The notes below the pieces were generated by a model. It was not told where the DNA came from, made no database searches, and saw nothing but the letters and a program-made list of their open reading frames with translations. DNA of 64,000 nucleotides from Flaccisagitta enflata (Eukaryota; Chaetognatha; Sagittoidea; Aphragmophora), in assembly GCA_965153355.1 (NCBI GenBank), contig OZ231127.1, forward strand, positions 248,001 through 312,000, written 5' to 3'. The position numbers and the translations under genes are program-made. Of this stretch, positions 25,481-37,475 are shown piece by piece; position 1 is the first letter of the stretch, and each line of letters starts with the position of its first letter.

Positions 25481-25856
25481 AAAAAAGGAGTAAAAATAAG
25501 GAGAAAAAGTTAAAGAGGAAGAAGGAAATCATTCGGGAGGCCATTGGCTTTTGCAAGTGGCAGACACTGGATTTCCTGTCGGTGCGGAAGTGACTGAATC
25601 TTTTATAACAGTTGAGTTGATTTCCTCATTTTTCATCAGTGTACGGTTTTGCCATCTCTCTTCCGTTCATTCATCTTATCCGCTTTTATCTTCTCCATAT
25701 CCCTTTACTGCTTCTTCTGCTTATAATCTTCTCTTTCTTCTTCTTTTTCTTCATCTTCTTCATTTAGCTTTACACCTCGCATTGTCAGTTGGTCTATCCG
25801 TTGGTCCGTCGGTCTGTCACATTTTTTGAATTACCGCTGTTGTCGTCTTTTTCACG
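25481..25856. other. Unannotated spacer
   Basis: Pyrimidine-rich in its second half. It includes 'GGTCTATCCGTTGGTCCG', resembling the GTCC/GTCG tract of family A. No gene seen. Confidence 0.5.
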
Positions 25857-26305
<449 letters not shown>

Positions 26306-26510
26306 CAGAGAAATGCGTTACCATCAGACAGACAGGCAGACCAACGGACACAGCTAGTTATAGAGGTGCTTTGGAATACCTAAAAAGCCACGGATATAAG
26401 CATACAGCTTCATCTCGCCCTCTTCTCTCCCATACAGCTGTAAACTTCGCCACTCTCTATTTTTTTTCTCTCAAGTTGACTCGACTTGTGATATCCGATA
26501 AAAAGTGTCA

Positions 26511-27536
26511 AGCGTTTGACACCTGTCATCCAAGAAAAAGCATCACTTCATGCCGGGTGTGAATCTGACCTCTGACACTGACACCATCATCATCATCATC
26601 ACCATCACCATCACCATCACCATCACCATCACCATCACCATCACCATCACCATCACCTGTCATCCAAGAAAAAGCATCACTTCATGCCGGGTGTGAATCT
26701 GACCTCTGACACTGACACCATCACCATCACCATCACCATCACCATCACCATCACCATCACCTGTCATCCAAGAAAAAGCATCACTTCATGCCGGGTGTGA
26801 ATCTGACCTCTGACACTGACATCATCACCATCACCATCACCATCACCATCACCATCACCATCACCTGTCATCCAAGAAAAAGCATCACTTCATGCCGGGT
26901 GTGAATCTGACCTCTGACACTGACATCATCACCATCACCATCACCATCATCATCACCATCACCATCACCTGTCATCCAAGAAAACGCATCACTTCATGCC
27001 GGGTGTGAATCTGACCTCTGACACTGACACCATCATCATCATCATCATCATTATCACCATCACCATCACCATCACCTCCCAATCACCATTACCATCACCA
27101 TCACCATCACCTGTCATCCAAGAAAAAGCATGACTTCATGCCGGGTGTGAATCTGACCTCTGACACTGACACCATCATCATCATCATCATTATCACCATC
27201 ACCATCACCATCACCTGTCATCCAAGAAAAAGTATCACTTCATGCCGGGTGTGAATCTGACCTCTGACACTGATACCATCATCATCATCATCATCATTAT
27301 CACCATCACCATCACCATAACCTCCCAATCACCATTACCACCACCGTCACTATCACCATCACCATCACCATCACCATCACCATCACCTGTCATCCAAGAA
27401 AAAGCATCACTTTATGCCGGGTGTGGATTTCAACTCTGATACTGACACCATCACCATCATCATCACCATCACCATCACCATCACCATCACCATTACCTCC
27501 CAATCATCATTACCATCACCATCACCACCCCGCCAC

Positions 27537-27624
<88 letters not shown>

Positions 27625-27865
27625 TTAATCATCATCATTATCATCATCATCATCATCGCCATCATCATCACCATCATCATCACCATCGCTGTCACCATCA
27701 CCATTGCTATCACCATCACCATCACCATCACCATCAGTATCACCATTACCATCACCATCACCATCACCATCACCATCACCATCACCATCACCATCACCTT
27801 CAGCCAAGACAAAGTCAAATCAAGAAAAAATCACTTCATGCCAGGTGCGAATCTGCACTCTGTTA
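26511..27865. repeat. Minisatellite with embedded (CAT/CAC)n arrays, about nine units
   Basis: The conserved ~65-bp core ('CACCTGTCATCCAAGAAAAA', 'GCATCACTTCATGCC', 'GGGTGTGAATCTGACC', 'TCTGACACTGACACC') recurs near 26549, 26682, 26789, 26891, 26995, 27137, 27241 and 27413, with a diverged copy near 27838. A variable ATC/ACC triplet array follows each core. The core is far better conserved than the array lengths. Ile/Thr, Ser/Pro and His frames are by-products. Confidence 0.92.
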
Positions 27866-27929
27866 CTGTCACTTTATCACCACCCTTTCCACCATAACCC
27901 TTCCAGTGGAAGACTTCCACCACAACCAC

Positions 27930-28172
27930 CGTATAGGGGAATAGGGTTTCTGGGTGGTGATTGGTGGTTTTGGCCGTTTAGTGCTGCTGGGTGGTGATTT
28001 CAGCCCAGTGTGCTAGGGGCATAGGGTGTCTGGGTGGTGATTGGTGGTTTGGGCCGTTTAGTGCTGCTGGGTGGTGATTTCAGCCCAGTGTGATGGGGAA
28101 TAGGGTGTCCGGGTGGTGATTGGTGGTTTTGGCCGTTTAGTGCTGCTGGGTGGGGATTTCAGCCCAGTGTGC
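27930..28172. repeat. 80-bp tandem repeat, three units
   Basis: Unit: 'GGGGAATAGGGTTTCTGGG', 'TGGTGATTGGTGG', 'TTTTGGCCGTTTAGTGCTGC', 'GATTTCAGCCCAGTGTG'. Three nearly identical copies. Confidence 0.93.
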
Positions 28173-28452
28173 ACCGCAACCACACATGTAAAGTGTTTTC
28201 TCAACAAATGCCAATTAAGTCTGTAAGTGATACCGCAACTACCCCTGTCGCTGTTTCTCCCAAAAAACATTTGCTGTAAATTTGACCCCTGCGCAACCGT
28301 GCCCACCCCTGCTCTCTTGGACTGCAGTTTACCTCTATCACGAAAATCTCGTACACTCAACACCCAAATCTCTTAGTATATCAGCTGATTCTGTGTGTCT
28401 TCCACACTTATAATCCCTTCCTAAACTGTTCTGACGCCTGTTCTGCCTCCAT

Positions 28453-28723
28453 AGGGGGCGTTTCTAGTCAAAGACGATCGCTTTTTGAAAGGGCCACTCG
28501 GTCGCTCGCTACGTTCGTTCGCTCGCACCGCTCACTCCGCTCACTCGCTCCGCAGCGCTCCGCTTTGCTACGCTCGCTTCGCTCGCTCGCTTTGTTCACA
28601 GGCTCGCTCACTCATTTTGCTCACTCCCTCGTGGGATGGTTGAAATTCTTGAATATGTGTCCACACTGTTATCGCGTTTCACAGGAACAAACGCGTTATT
28701 GGTCGTCACTAGAAACACGCCCT
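28453..28723 (+). mobile_element. Family D MITE-like element, 271 bp
   Basis: The left end is AGGGGGCGTTTCTAGT. The right end in reverse complement is AGGGCGTGTTTCTAGTGACG, so the termini are inverted repeats of about 14-16 bp. The interior is a CGCTC/ACTCG-rich low-complexity tract ('GGTCGCTCGCTACG', 'CGCTCACTCCGCTCACTCG') followed by 'TCGTGGGATGGTTGAAATTC'. Related copies are at 7.3, 8.2, 32.4 and 32.65 kb. There is no coding capacity. Confidence 0.7.
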
Positions 28724-28968
28724 GAGTGTTTGATTTTGACCTGCTTAGATTTATGCCGTCTCACTCCACAGTTTGAGAGAGTGTCTCACCCAATATTCAA
28801 TAGAGGAATAGAGTAATGACAACCGCGTCTGTTCAATTGATGTTTCATATGCACAAAAGAAACACACACGAGATGATGATTTGATCTATTTTCCGCTTCT
28901 TCCCCCCTCCTCGCTCTGTCTCTGTCTCTGCTTTTATCTCTACCTCTGCCTCTGTCTCTGTCTCCTTC

Positions 28969-29193
<225 letters not shown>

Positions 29194-29448
29194 ACCAAAA
29201 GCTGATTCTCTCATTTCACCTTGAGGCTGTCATTTTTGTCAACACTTCAATATTGACTCATCCTCAGAGTTAAACTATCGTAGCATGTTTAGCTTAAGAA
29301 TTTATACATTCAATGTGAGATTTTTAACGTAACTTTTTTTACCTAATTTAGTCGAGTTCCATGATCATAGCTGAATGTATGTAAACCTTTCGTATTTTTT
29401 AGAGTCTGAAGGATATCTCGAGTCCAAAGGATGCCTCAAGTCAACATA

Positions 29449-30038
29449 ACAGGGTGAGCAAAAAATTTTGCACAAACATATGGGTATAGAATCAGCCTTT
29501 CTAGGTGCCCTGATAAAATGAAATTTGAACCATAACCCCACAATAAGTCCAACTGAACAATAGTATGGGCCGTCATTCACTTTTCTAATTTCTCTTGCCA
29601 TTGGGAGGCATCAAAGTTGAACCGCACAGTCAGATTTTGCATGAATTTTACCGGCTAAATTTACTCAGTCCAGTGTTTTTCTCCTGCTTGGCATCCCCTG
29701 CAAGTCATTGTCACGCACAACATATGACCTTGATGTCAGATTGTCGTAACAATTGATAATTGGGTCAAGGGGCTTAGATATATCTCACAAAATGACAAAA
29801 ATAATCGTACCACTTGATAAAGGGAACAGTCGAAATCATGGCACATAGACAATATGTGGCCATGATAATAATTCATTTTCTAGACCATATCTATAGCCTA
29901 TAGTCAATTGTATTAGTTCATTAGTATAATTGATTACTAAAATTAAGTATTCAGTTCATATCATGATGGTATTTGTTTTACATTGCATTATTTTTCATTT
30001 CTTTATTAGAGTTGTGCAAAATATTTTGCTCATCCTGT
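29449..30038. mobile_element. Mariner-like MITE, 590 bp
   Basis: The left end is ACAGGGTGAGCAAAAAATT. The right end in reverse complement is ACAGGATGAGCAAAATATT. The inverted match extends through 'TTGCACAA' (about 27 bp, two or three differences). TA flanks both sides (29447-29448 and 30039-30040). The ACAGGGTG terminus and TA duplication fit the Tc1/mariner superfamily. No transposase frame is present. Confidence 0.85.
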
Positions 30039-30129
30039 TAGAATATGAAAATTAACTTGCTAGAGTCGGATTCTTTGTCAGAAGAGGGGGAGGAGATGAT
30101 TTGAGAGGAGGCTCTATATAGGAGAAATA

Positions 30130-30445
30130 TGGTAGAGCGCCACAGTATTGTACAGTGGTGATGTTTAGGAGAATCATATCAGGGCACCACAGTCATGTAC
30201 AGTGCTGATATTCAGGAGGAGTACGTAGGGCACCACAATTGTGTACAGTGCTGATATTTAGGAGAACAATGGTAGGGCACCACAATTGTGTACAGTGGTG
30301 ATATTTAGGAGAAACATATTAGGGTATCACAGTCACGTTCAGTGCTGATATTTAGGAGAACTATGGTAGGGCACCACAGTCGTGTACAGTGGTGATATTT
30401 AGGAGAAATATGTTAGGGCACCACAGTCATGTACAGTGCTGATAT
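30130..30445. repeat. ~57-bp or 47-bp alternating tandem repeat, about seven units
   Basis: Repeated units of 'TACAGTGGTGATATTTAGG', 'AGAA', 'ATGGTAGGGCACCACAGT' and 'CGTG'. Single-base variants are scattered through the array. Confidence 0.9.
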
Positions 30446-30605
30446 CGATTACTTGTCTTTTTCCCCCTGTCAAAGTAGACAGAAACACGCTCATGTACTA
30501 CAACCCAGGATCATTTTTACATTGTATCCGCATTGTGTCAAAGCAGACATGATAAAGCTTATGCACAACAATGTAGTATCATTTTTCTAGCGAATCTGTA
30601 TCGAG

Positions 30606-31012
30606 TCATGTTTCATGTATCTTGTGTTGTGTGTTATGCGTTATGTGTTATGTGTTATGTGTTATGTGTTATGTGTTATGTGTTATGTGTTATGTGTTAT
30701 GTGTTATGTGTTAAATGTTATGTGTTATGTGTTATGTGTTATGTGTTATGTGTTATGTGTTATGTGTTATGCGTCATGTGTTATGCGTTATGTGTTATAT
30801 GTTATGCGTTATGTGTCATGTGTCTTGTATTATGAATCATGTGTCATGTGTCATGTGTCATGTGTCATGTGTCATGTGTCATGTGTCATGTGTCTTGTGT
30901 CATGTGTCACGTGTCATGTGTCATGTGCCATGTGTCACGTGTCACGTGTCATGTGTCAGGTGTCATGTGTCGTATGTCAAATGTGTCATTCTGTCATTCT
31001 GTCATTCTGTCA
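30606..31012. repeat. 7-bp tandem repeat changing from TGTTATG to TGTCATG
   Basis: About 30 TGTTATG units (to about 30800) pass through a mixed zone into TGTCATG units (about 30835-30975), then TCATTCTG units (about 30985-31018). Because 7 is not a multiple of 3, all three frames are open with a seven-residue period, giving the long Cys/Met/Val frames. Confidence 0.95.
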
Positions 31013-31018
31013 TTTTGT

Positions 31019-31488
31019 CATGTACTATCAATGAATTCTACGGCTTTGCTCATGTCAGCGGATTAAAGATGAGAGGATTCTTTCACGAGAGGCAAACCGA
31101 AGTTTTGTGGTGGTTGTTGTTGTTATTGTGTTTGTTTTGGTTGTTGTGGGGATGACACAAACGTGGTTGTTATGGATTATTTGGGGTTTATGTTAAAGTG
31201 GTGAAGTAAGAAGGTTTGGGTGGTGATAGTTATCTGCAGAGGTGACGGTGTGAGGGGAGGATTGGATGATTAATAATCATTGATTATCGTTAGTGGTAGT
31301 AAATGTTTATTCTTTAAGTGATGGGGTGAGGGAAGGTTTGGATGATATCAATTAGTGATGGTGATTGTTTTAGTGACGGTAGTGAAGGTTAGGATGATCA
31401 ATTAATGTTTTAGTAGCGGGGTAAGAGAAGCGTTCTTTCCAGACACAATTTCGAACAATTTCAAGATTATAATCAATTTCTTACAACA
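31019..31488. other. Unannotated spacer
   Basis: GT/GA-rich diverged sequence with repeated 'GGTTTGGATGAT'-like words. No gene seen. Confidence 0.5.
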
Positions 31489-31680
31489 TGTACTGTGGAA
31501 TACCGCTAGAGCGCACCCGCTAATAAGGCATGCCCGCCTATAATGCATCTAACTTACAGTCTCTTTAAAGATTTTGCAGTTATTTCTATATTGGCAATAA
31601 GGCAGCTTCATTATAAGGCATAATTTGGCCCAATCCCTTGACATGCGCTCTATTGAAGCTCAAATGTAAATACATGATCT
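31489..31680 (+). repeat. Family C interspersed repeat
   Basis: Shares 'AGTTATTTCTA', 'GGCAATAAGGCAGC', 'AAGGCATAATTT' and 'TATTGAAGCTCAAATGTA' with 54531-54695 in the same order and spacing. The left end 'ACTGTGGAATACCGC' resembles a CAGTGGAA-type terminus. Confidence 0.7.
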
Positions 31681-32376
31681 TCAGTAGATACGCAGTATAA
31701 CTATTCCCCATGTTCAATCATGCTTTAATCCTTCTTTTAACAGGTTCGGCGTTCCGTGACTAAGATAACGGCTGCAACCTGACTCTTCCATTCGCCGTCA
31801 TGAATGATGAAATGTCAAATACGTGGAAGTGTCATCACAGGTGATCTTTAAGTCCATCAAGAAACTTTAATCATATATCTAATCCTCATTTAAAAATGAT
31901 ATTGGCGTGTTGTCGTTTATAGACTTAACCAGACTTCACCTCAAGAGTTTGTGACTAACTTGCTTTTCATTCTTCCGTTATCTCTCGAGTTATATGATGT
32001 AGTCATTCAACCAGTCATGAAGCTTCTATCCATCCATTTATCCATTCACCCCTCTGTCAATTTCACCATTCAACCAACCACTAAGATTTTCATTTGTTCA
32101 TCCATTTTGTAATCAATTGATTCATCCCTGATTCATCCATCTATTCATTGATGTTTACAGTCATTCATCCATTCCTCCAGAGAAGAGGAATCGATAGGTA
32201 AACACATTCAGAGACAAAGAGACAGAGAGACAAAGAGACAATGAGATAGAGAGACGAACAGGCAAACGGAAAAAGAGACAAAAAGACAAAAAGAGACGAA
32301 GCGACAAAGAATATTTGTTTATATGCCATGGGCGCGAAATGGTGGACACACGGGCTGTTACAGACGTATTCCGGTT
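31681..32376. other. Unannotated spacer
   Basis: Includes a TCATCCATTCAT-type degenerate stretch (32020-32175) and an AGAGACAAAGAG-type stretch (32205-32310). No gene is supported. Confidence 0.5.
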
Positions 32377-32603
32377 GGGGCGTGTTTCTAGTTATGAAAA
32401 AATTCGCATTTATTCTCATTAATCGCATTTACAGCGTGAACCAGTATTCATGAATTTCAACTGTCACATTAGTTAGTGAGCTATGTGAGTGAGCAAGCAA
32501 ATGAAGCGAGTATAGCAAACCAGGGTGAGTGAGCGAGCAAACGTAGCGTGCAACAAAGTGGCCCTTTTACAATGCGATTTTCAAATGGAGACCAACAAGC
32601 CCT
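32377..32603 (-). repeat. Family D copy, minus orientation
   Basis: The left end GGGGCGTGTTTCTAGTTATG matches the family D terminus. The interior has 'GTGAGTGAGCGAGCAAACG', the reverse complement of the CGCTC tract. The right end is degraded. Confidence 0.6.
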
Positions 32604-32639
32604 TAGTCATGGTTACAGATGGAGGAAATATTCATAGAA

Positions 32640-32770
32640 TTCAACCAACCCTCAAGGAAGTGAGCGTAGAGAAGCGGAGACCTATGGAGTAAGTGAGCGG
32701 AGTGAGCTGAGTGAGTGATGAGAGCGACCGACTGGCTCTTGATAAACGCGATTGCAGGCCCTTGTTGTCT
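32640..32770 (-). repeat. Family D copy, partial
   Basis: Contains 'TCAACCAACCCTCAAGG', 'GTGAGCGGAGTGAGCTGAG', 'GAGCGACCGACTGGC' and 'AAACGCGATTGCAGG', the family D interior in reverse complement. Confidence 0.6.
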
Positions 32771-32948
32771 CACTTGTTTTTTTGTTTGCTTTTTGTTTGT
32801 TTTTGTTTGTGTTTGTTTGTCTTTCATTTGAAATCATTTCCGTTTTTTCCTTGCCGAGGAAATGAAACATTGCAAAAGGAATATGAATACAACAAGACCG
32901 ATCAGGCAACGATGCGTCCTGACTGTATCTCTGTGCGTAGCAACTTTG

Positions 32949-33324
32949 GCACTAGATTTGGTAGTATGGTCCACAAAAGTACTATTTTGAGAAATCAAGT
33001 GGTGGAAAAAGCGTTTCTGAACCCTTTTTTCGTGCTGAAGCCAGTGGTGATGGTCCCGAGGCTGTAAAATGATCGGGCACCCCACAACATTTGCCCTGAA
33101 CGAGCATATATACCAATTTTGACATATTTCAGCCATTATCGAGCAAACTGGTGGGGTTTTAATCTGTTTTTCTCTCAAAATAAACACAAAAGCCACTCTG
33201 ATTGATTTTGTTATTAGTACAATGCATATTCATACAGGTTTCAAACATTTTGACTTATATGCATTTTTAGCCCTGGGGCCCTGTATCGAGCATAAAATTC
33301 GAATTCTCGGCAGTTTTTTTTCAC

Positions 33325-33407
<83 letters not shown>

Positions 33408-33594
33408 TTGAGTGTTGTTGTTGTTGTTTTTGAGTGTTGTTTTTGTTTGCTGTTGTTGTTGTTATTTGCTGTTGCTGTTGTTGTTGCCTTAAACTGATTA
33501 TTCTTTGACTCTTGAAAATAAGTATTTTTCTCTTTCTTATCTTCGAAAATGTAACGGTTGTTGCTGATGCTGTTGCTGAGTTTAATATTTTTGC

Positions 33595-33646
<52 letters not shown>

Positions 33647-33880
33647 GCTGTTGTTGTTGCTGTTGTTGTTGCTGTTGTTGTTGCTGTTGCTATTGTTTTT
33701 AAGGGTTGTTACCGCTTGGGCCAAAAGTGTTGGTTGCTGATTTTACTTCTGAAAAAAAAACACTGACTGAAAATTAATCATCTGTTAACTAATTCAGCGA
33801 TTGAGTCAACAAGTTTTCATGTCATAAAAAACAATACATTAAAGAGACAGGAAATGACCAATTCAATGGAGAAGAAAAAG
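32949..33880 (+). repeat. Repeat G, copy 1 (uninterrupted)
   Basis: Aligned in reverse orientation with 50427-49825 and continuing at 36543-36490. Landmarks are 'GTGGAAAAAGCGTTTCTG', 'GGGACC/CCGAGGCTGTAAAATG', 'GAGCATATATACCAATTTTG' and 'GGGGCCCTGTATCGAGC', then TTG arrays (33323-33405 and 33590-33692), 'CACTGACTGAAAAT' and 'ACATTAAAGAG'. Because copy 2 carries the BEL insertion, this copy shows the unoccupied target near 33822-33830. Nothing recognisable is encoded. Confidence 0.85.
33323..33692. repeat. (TTG)n arrays inside repeat G
   Basis: Two main TTG arrays with TGC and TTT variants, separated by about 190 bp of unique sequence. Confidence 0.93.
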
Positions 33881-34722
<842 letters not shown>

Positions 34723-35171
34723 ATCACAGGATGATAAATGCTAGGAGTAAGAAGAGATGGAGGAGGAGGAAGAAGATGATGAGGTCATTATCTTTAATCC
34801 ATAATCGATCGTAGGCACATAAATTAGTAGCAACTGATAACTTGGGTAACTGCCATTAGCAATCCGAATGAAGGATAGAATTGGGTAGAAATGGGTTGAT
34901 AGTGACGGAGCAGAAAATTCATCTTAGAATTCTGTAACTTTTGGATGGCATATTTTCAAGTGTACTTGAAAAACCTTTGGTTGGCTGCAACATGCTGAAA
35001 CATGCTTGCATGCAGTGTCACATCCTGAGGCCCGAGGTCCTATGGAAAGAAATTGACAGGTGCAAGTGTACCTAAATTCTCTTATCACATACAATGATGC
35101 AAGTGAGCAGAAAATGTAGTAAAAGCTATTTAATAGCATACAGACGCTAATAGCAGCCCAAAGGCAGTAAG
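34723..35171. other. Unannotated spacer
   Basis: No supported feature. Confidence 0.5.
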
Positions 35172-35975
35172 TGGTCAGCGGAACCCATGCCCTGCTTGAG
35201 TAGTATGGAAGAGGAGCAGGACAGCGGCCCCGAAGGGGACAAAGTCCTGTGGAGCACAGGAGGAATCTGTCTGTCCGCCCATCCGCCCATCCATCTGTCT
35301 GTCCGTCCATCCGTCCATCCGTTCATCAGTCCGTCTGTACATCCATGCTGTCTCCCTTCCTTCTATCCAGGATGCCATGGTATTTAAACTCTAATCAAAT
35401 AGCATGGAGAAATGACAAAAGACAGTATATGGACAACGGCACCCTTCTTGAGTAGTTTGTAGGTTAAGTTAAGGGTGGAGCAGGCCAGGATCTGGGTCTC
35501 TGAGGCTAGAATCTGGTTCTCAGGGGCCAATTTCTTGTTCTTTGATGCCGGGATTTGAGAGACTGAGGCCAGGACTTGGGTACTTGAGGCCGGAACCTGG
35601 GTCTTAGAGGCTAGAATCTGGGTCCCAGAGGTCATGATCTGGGTCTTTAAGGCTTGGATGTGGGTTTAAGAAGCCAGAACCTGGGTATCAGAAGCCAGAA
35701 TCTAGCTCAAAGGGGCCAAATTGATGGATTTCAGACCAAGATGCAGGTTTTCTAACCAGATTTTGGCTATTTTGCATGGAATTGGGCCATTTCGCAAGGA
35801 TTTGGGCCATTTTGCTTGAATTTGGGCCATTCAGTTTGAATTAGGGCCCCAACGGAGATGAAGCCCTGAGGGTGGGGTAGGGGGGGATGTACGGATGGAC
35901 AGATGGATGGATGGACAGCCATACGTATGGACATATGGACAGATTCCCCCCCTTCGGGGCCGCCACTGCCCAAAA
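35172..35975 (-). repeat. Family B foldback repeat, copy 4, reverse orientation
   Basis: The terminal block is at the left ('GGTCAGCGGAACCCATGCCC'), then the arm 'CAGCGGCCCCGAAGGGGAC' with 'AAGTCCTGTGGAGCACAGG' (about 35222-35262). The interior minisatellite (about 35475-35720) has ~27-bp units of 'GAGGCTAGAATCTGGGTC' type, the complement of the usual CCT-rich units. The far end has 'CCCCTTCGGGGCCGCCACTG' (about 35947-35968), an inverted arm. Confidence 0.72.
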
Positions 35976-36265
35976 AAAAGTAATAGTACCTTCAGACAGC
36001 AGACAGCCAGACTGCCCGACTTGGCAAGGTACAGAGCTCCATAACATGCAATCTAACTAGTAGCAAAATGAGTTTTAAGATTTAAACCTTGAACATTACA
36101 GCAGCCTCGTTCAGCGGCATTGCTAACGCCATGAAGACCATCGACAGTTGATTTCATCGCAACAAAAGCATCATCCGTTGGCCACTAGATAGGTTGCTTT
36201 GTCAGCCAGTCAGTGGACCATGTCTGAGTGGAATTTTTTCTGATCCAGCATTGCAAGATGATCGA
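35976..36265. other. Unannotated spacer
   Basis: No supported feature between family B copy 4 and the family A copy. Confidence 0.5.
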
Positions 36266-36463
36266 AAACAAGGGCGGATACACGGCTACCAAAGTGGCGT
36301 GTGGGTAGGCAAGGACCATATTTGAGGTCACTAGACCATTTGGGCAGGAGCAGTGAGGTCAAAGAAATAAAATCATAAAAGAAGTAATGTGCGACCGACT
36401 GACCAACTAATTGACCAACTGACGGACAAAGCAGATTGTAGAGTCGCTTGCACCTTACTAAAA
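36266..36463 (-). repeat. Family A hairpin repeat, minus strand
   Basis: Near full length in reverse orientation: 'AACAAGGGCGGATACACGGC', 'CCATTTGGGCAGGAGCAGTG', a GACC/AACTGACC tract and a degraded head ('GAGTCGCTTGCACCTTACTA'). Confidence 0.78.
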
Positions 36464-36538
36464 AACCACGACTGAGACCCAACAAAGTCCAGTAAATTGG
36501 CCTTCACTCGTTGACTCTTTAATGTAGTTATCGCTTTT

Positions 36539-36543
36539 GATGA
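36539..36543. repeat. Target-site duplication GATGA (left)
   Basis: GATGA immediately before the LTR, repeated at 49825-49829. Five bases is normal for BEL/Pao. Confidence 0.88.
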
Positions 36544-37453
36544 TATGTTTACGCCCACGAGTTTCAACTGGCACTGTCTATGAGCGTCTATCTGACTGAC
36601 GACTTGTGGTGAAAGAAAGTTGGCCGATTGGAAAATAGGAAGGCGATCGTCTCGTTTATTCCATAAAAATTTCAACAACTGAAGAGAGGGGGAAAAATGA
36701 AAGGGAAAGTGGGCGTTAATGGTGATCAGCAAACGCAAAAGATAACATGAAATCGAGATAGGACACAATAAAGGACAGAAACAGCACATGACAACATGTT
36801 CATCTTCTTCAGAGCCCATGCCACCTGATAATACCTGCCCCTGCCCCGGCCCATCCCATTAAATTCATCCATATCATCCCCATAGTAAGCTGATCGGGCA
36901 AGCGATAAAAACCATGTTAAAATCCGGCGATAAAAATGCAACAATGCAAAAGACAAGAATAACAGACCGGAAGACAAGATAAAAACAACGTTAATAAAAG
37001 CAAAGACGCGTCTATAAAACTTACTTTTAGGCCCACTTTCGTTGGTTTCAACCCACAATCTGTCGATGTCAAACTAACGTTAATTGTCCGTTCATAAGTT
37101 TATCTGCAACAAAAAGATGAGAGATTATTGAAATTAGTGAATTCCAAGGGCGCATTCAATCAATCACGAAAATCAATCAATCACTTTAGGAAGCAATGCC
37201 GTAAATAAATAAAACGATCAATCCAAAAGTGGATGACACGAAGACGAGTTACGTATGTTTGTCTACGTAATAAAAACAAATGGCACAAAATACAAGGCGC
37301 AACCATATGGTTACCCATCTAGCGTTCATTATAAAAAATGGCAAGAACAAAAGACGCTGGCATTGAATAAAAGGAAAAGAAGAAAAGCCAAAAGCACGCA
37401 AAAGAAACAAAAGCACACATACTTAATAAACGGACGGACATACATTTCTAACA
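36544..37453 (-). repeat. BEL/Pao 3' LTR, 910 bp
   Basis: In sense orientation it starts TGTTAGAAATG (37453 downwards) and ends AAACATA (36544). It differs from the 5' LTR by C for A at 37011, A for G near 37057, and one missing base near 37000 and one near 37346. A sense AATAAA lies at 36660-36655, a plausible poly(A) signal. Confidence 0.95.
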
Positions 37454-37475
37454 TTCTGCCCCATTTTTGGAATTT
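37454..37475 (-). promoter_or_regulatory. Probable polypurine tract of the retrotransposon
   Basis: The sense sequence directly upstream of the 3' LTR is AAAAATGGGGCAGAA, followed at once by TGTTAG. A purine-rich tract at this place primes plus-strand DNA synthesis in LTR elements. Confidence 0.65.

Noticed and set aside
24958-25482. Lys/Glu-rich frames of up to 174 codons
   Set aside because: They arise from a GAA array. The opposite strand gives Phe/Ser frames of equal length.
26511-27865. Possible CRISPR-like array (repeats with variable spacers)
   Set aside because: The units are separated by simple CAT/CAC triplets rather than unique spacers, and the context is an animal genome.
27414-27944. 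A poly-histidine frame of 176 codons
   Set aside because: It is produced by CAT/CAC triplet arrays of a minisatellite. Equivalent Ile/Thr and Ser/Pro frames exist in the other phases.
30533-31155. Cys/Met/Val frames that look like Cys-rich proteins
   Set aside because: A 7-bp tandem repeat gives all three frames a seven-residue period with no stops.
36726-37058. A 110-codon frame inside the LTR with a hydrophobic segment
   Set aside because: Its start differs between the two LTRs because of a 1-bp indel, there is no similarity to known proteins, and LTR sequence is expected to be regulatory.
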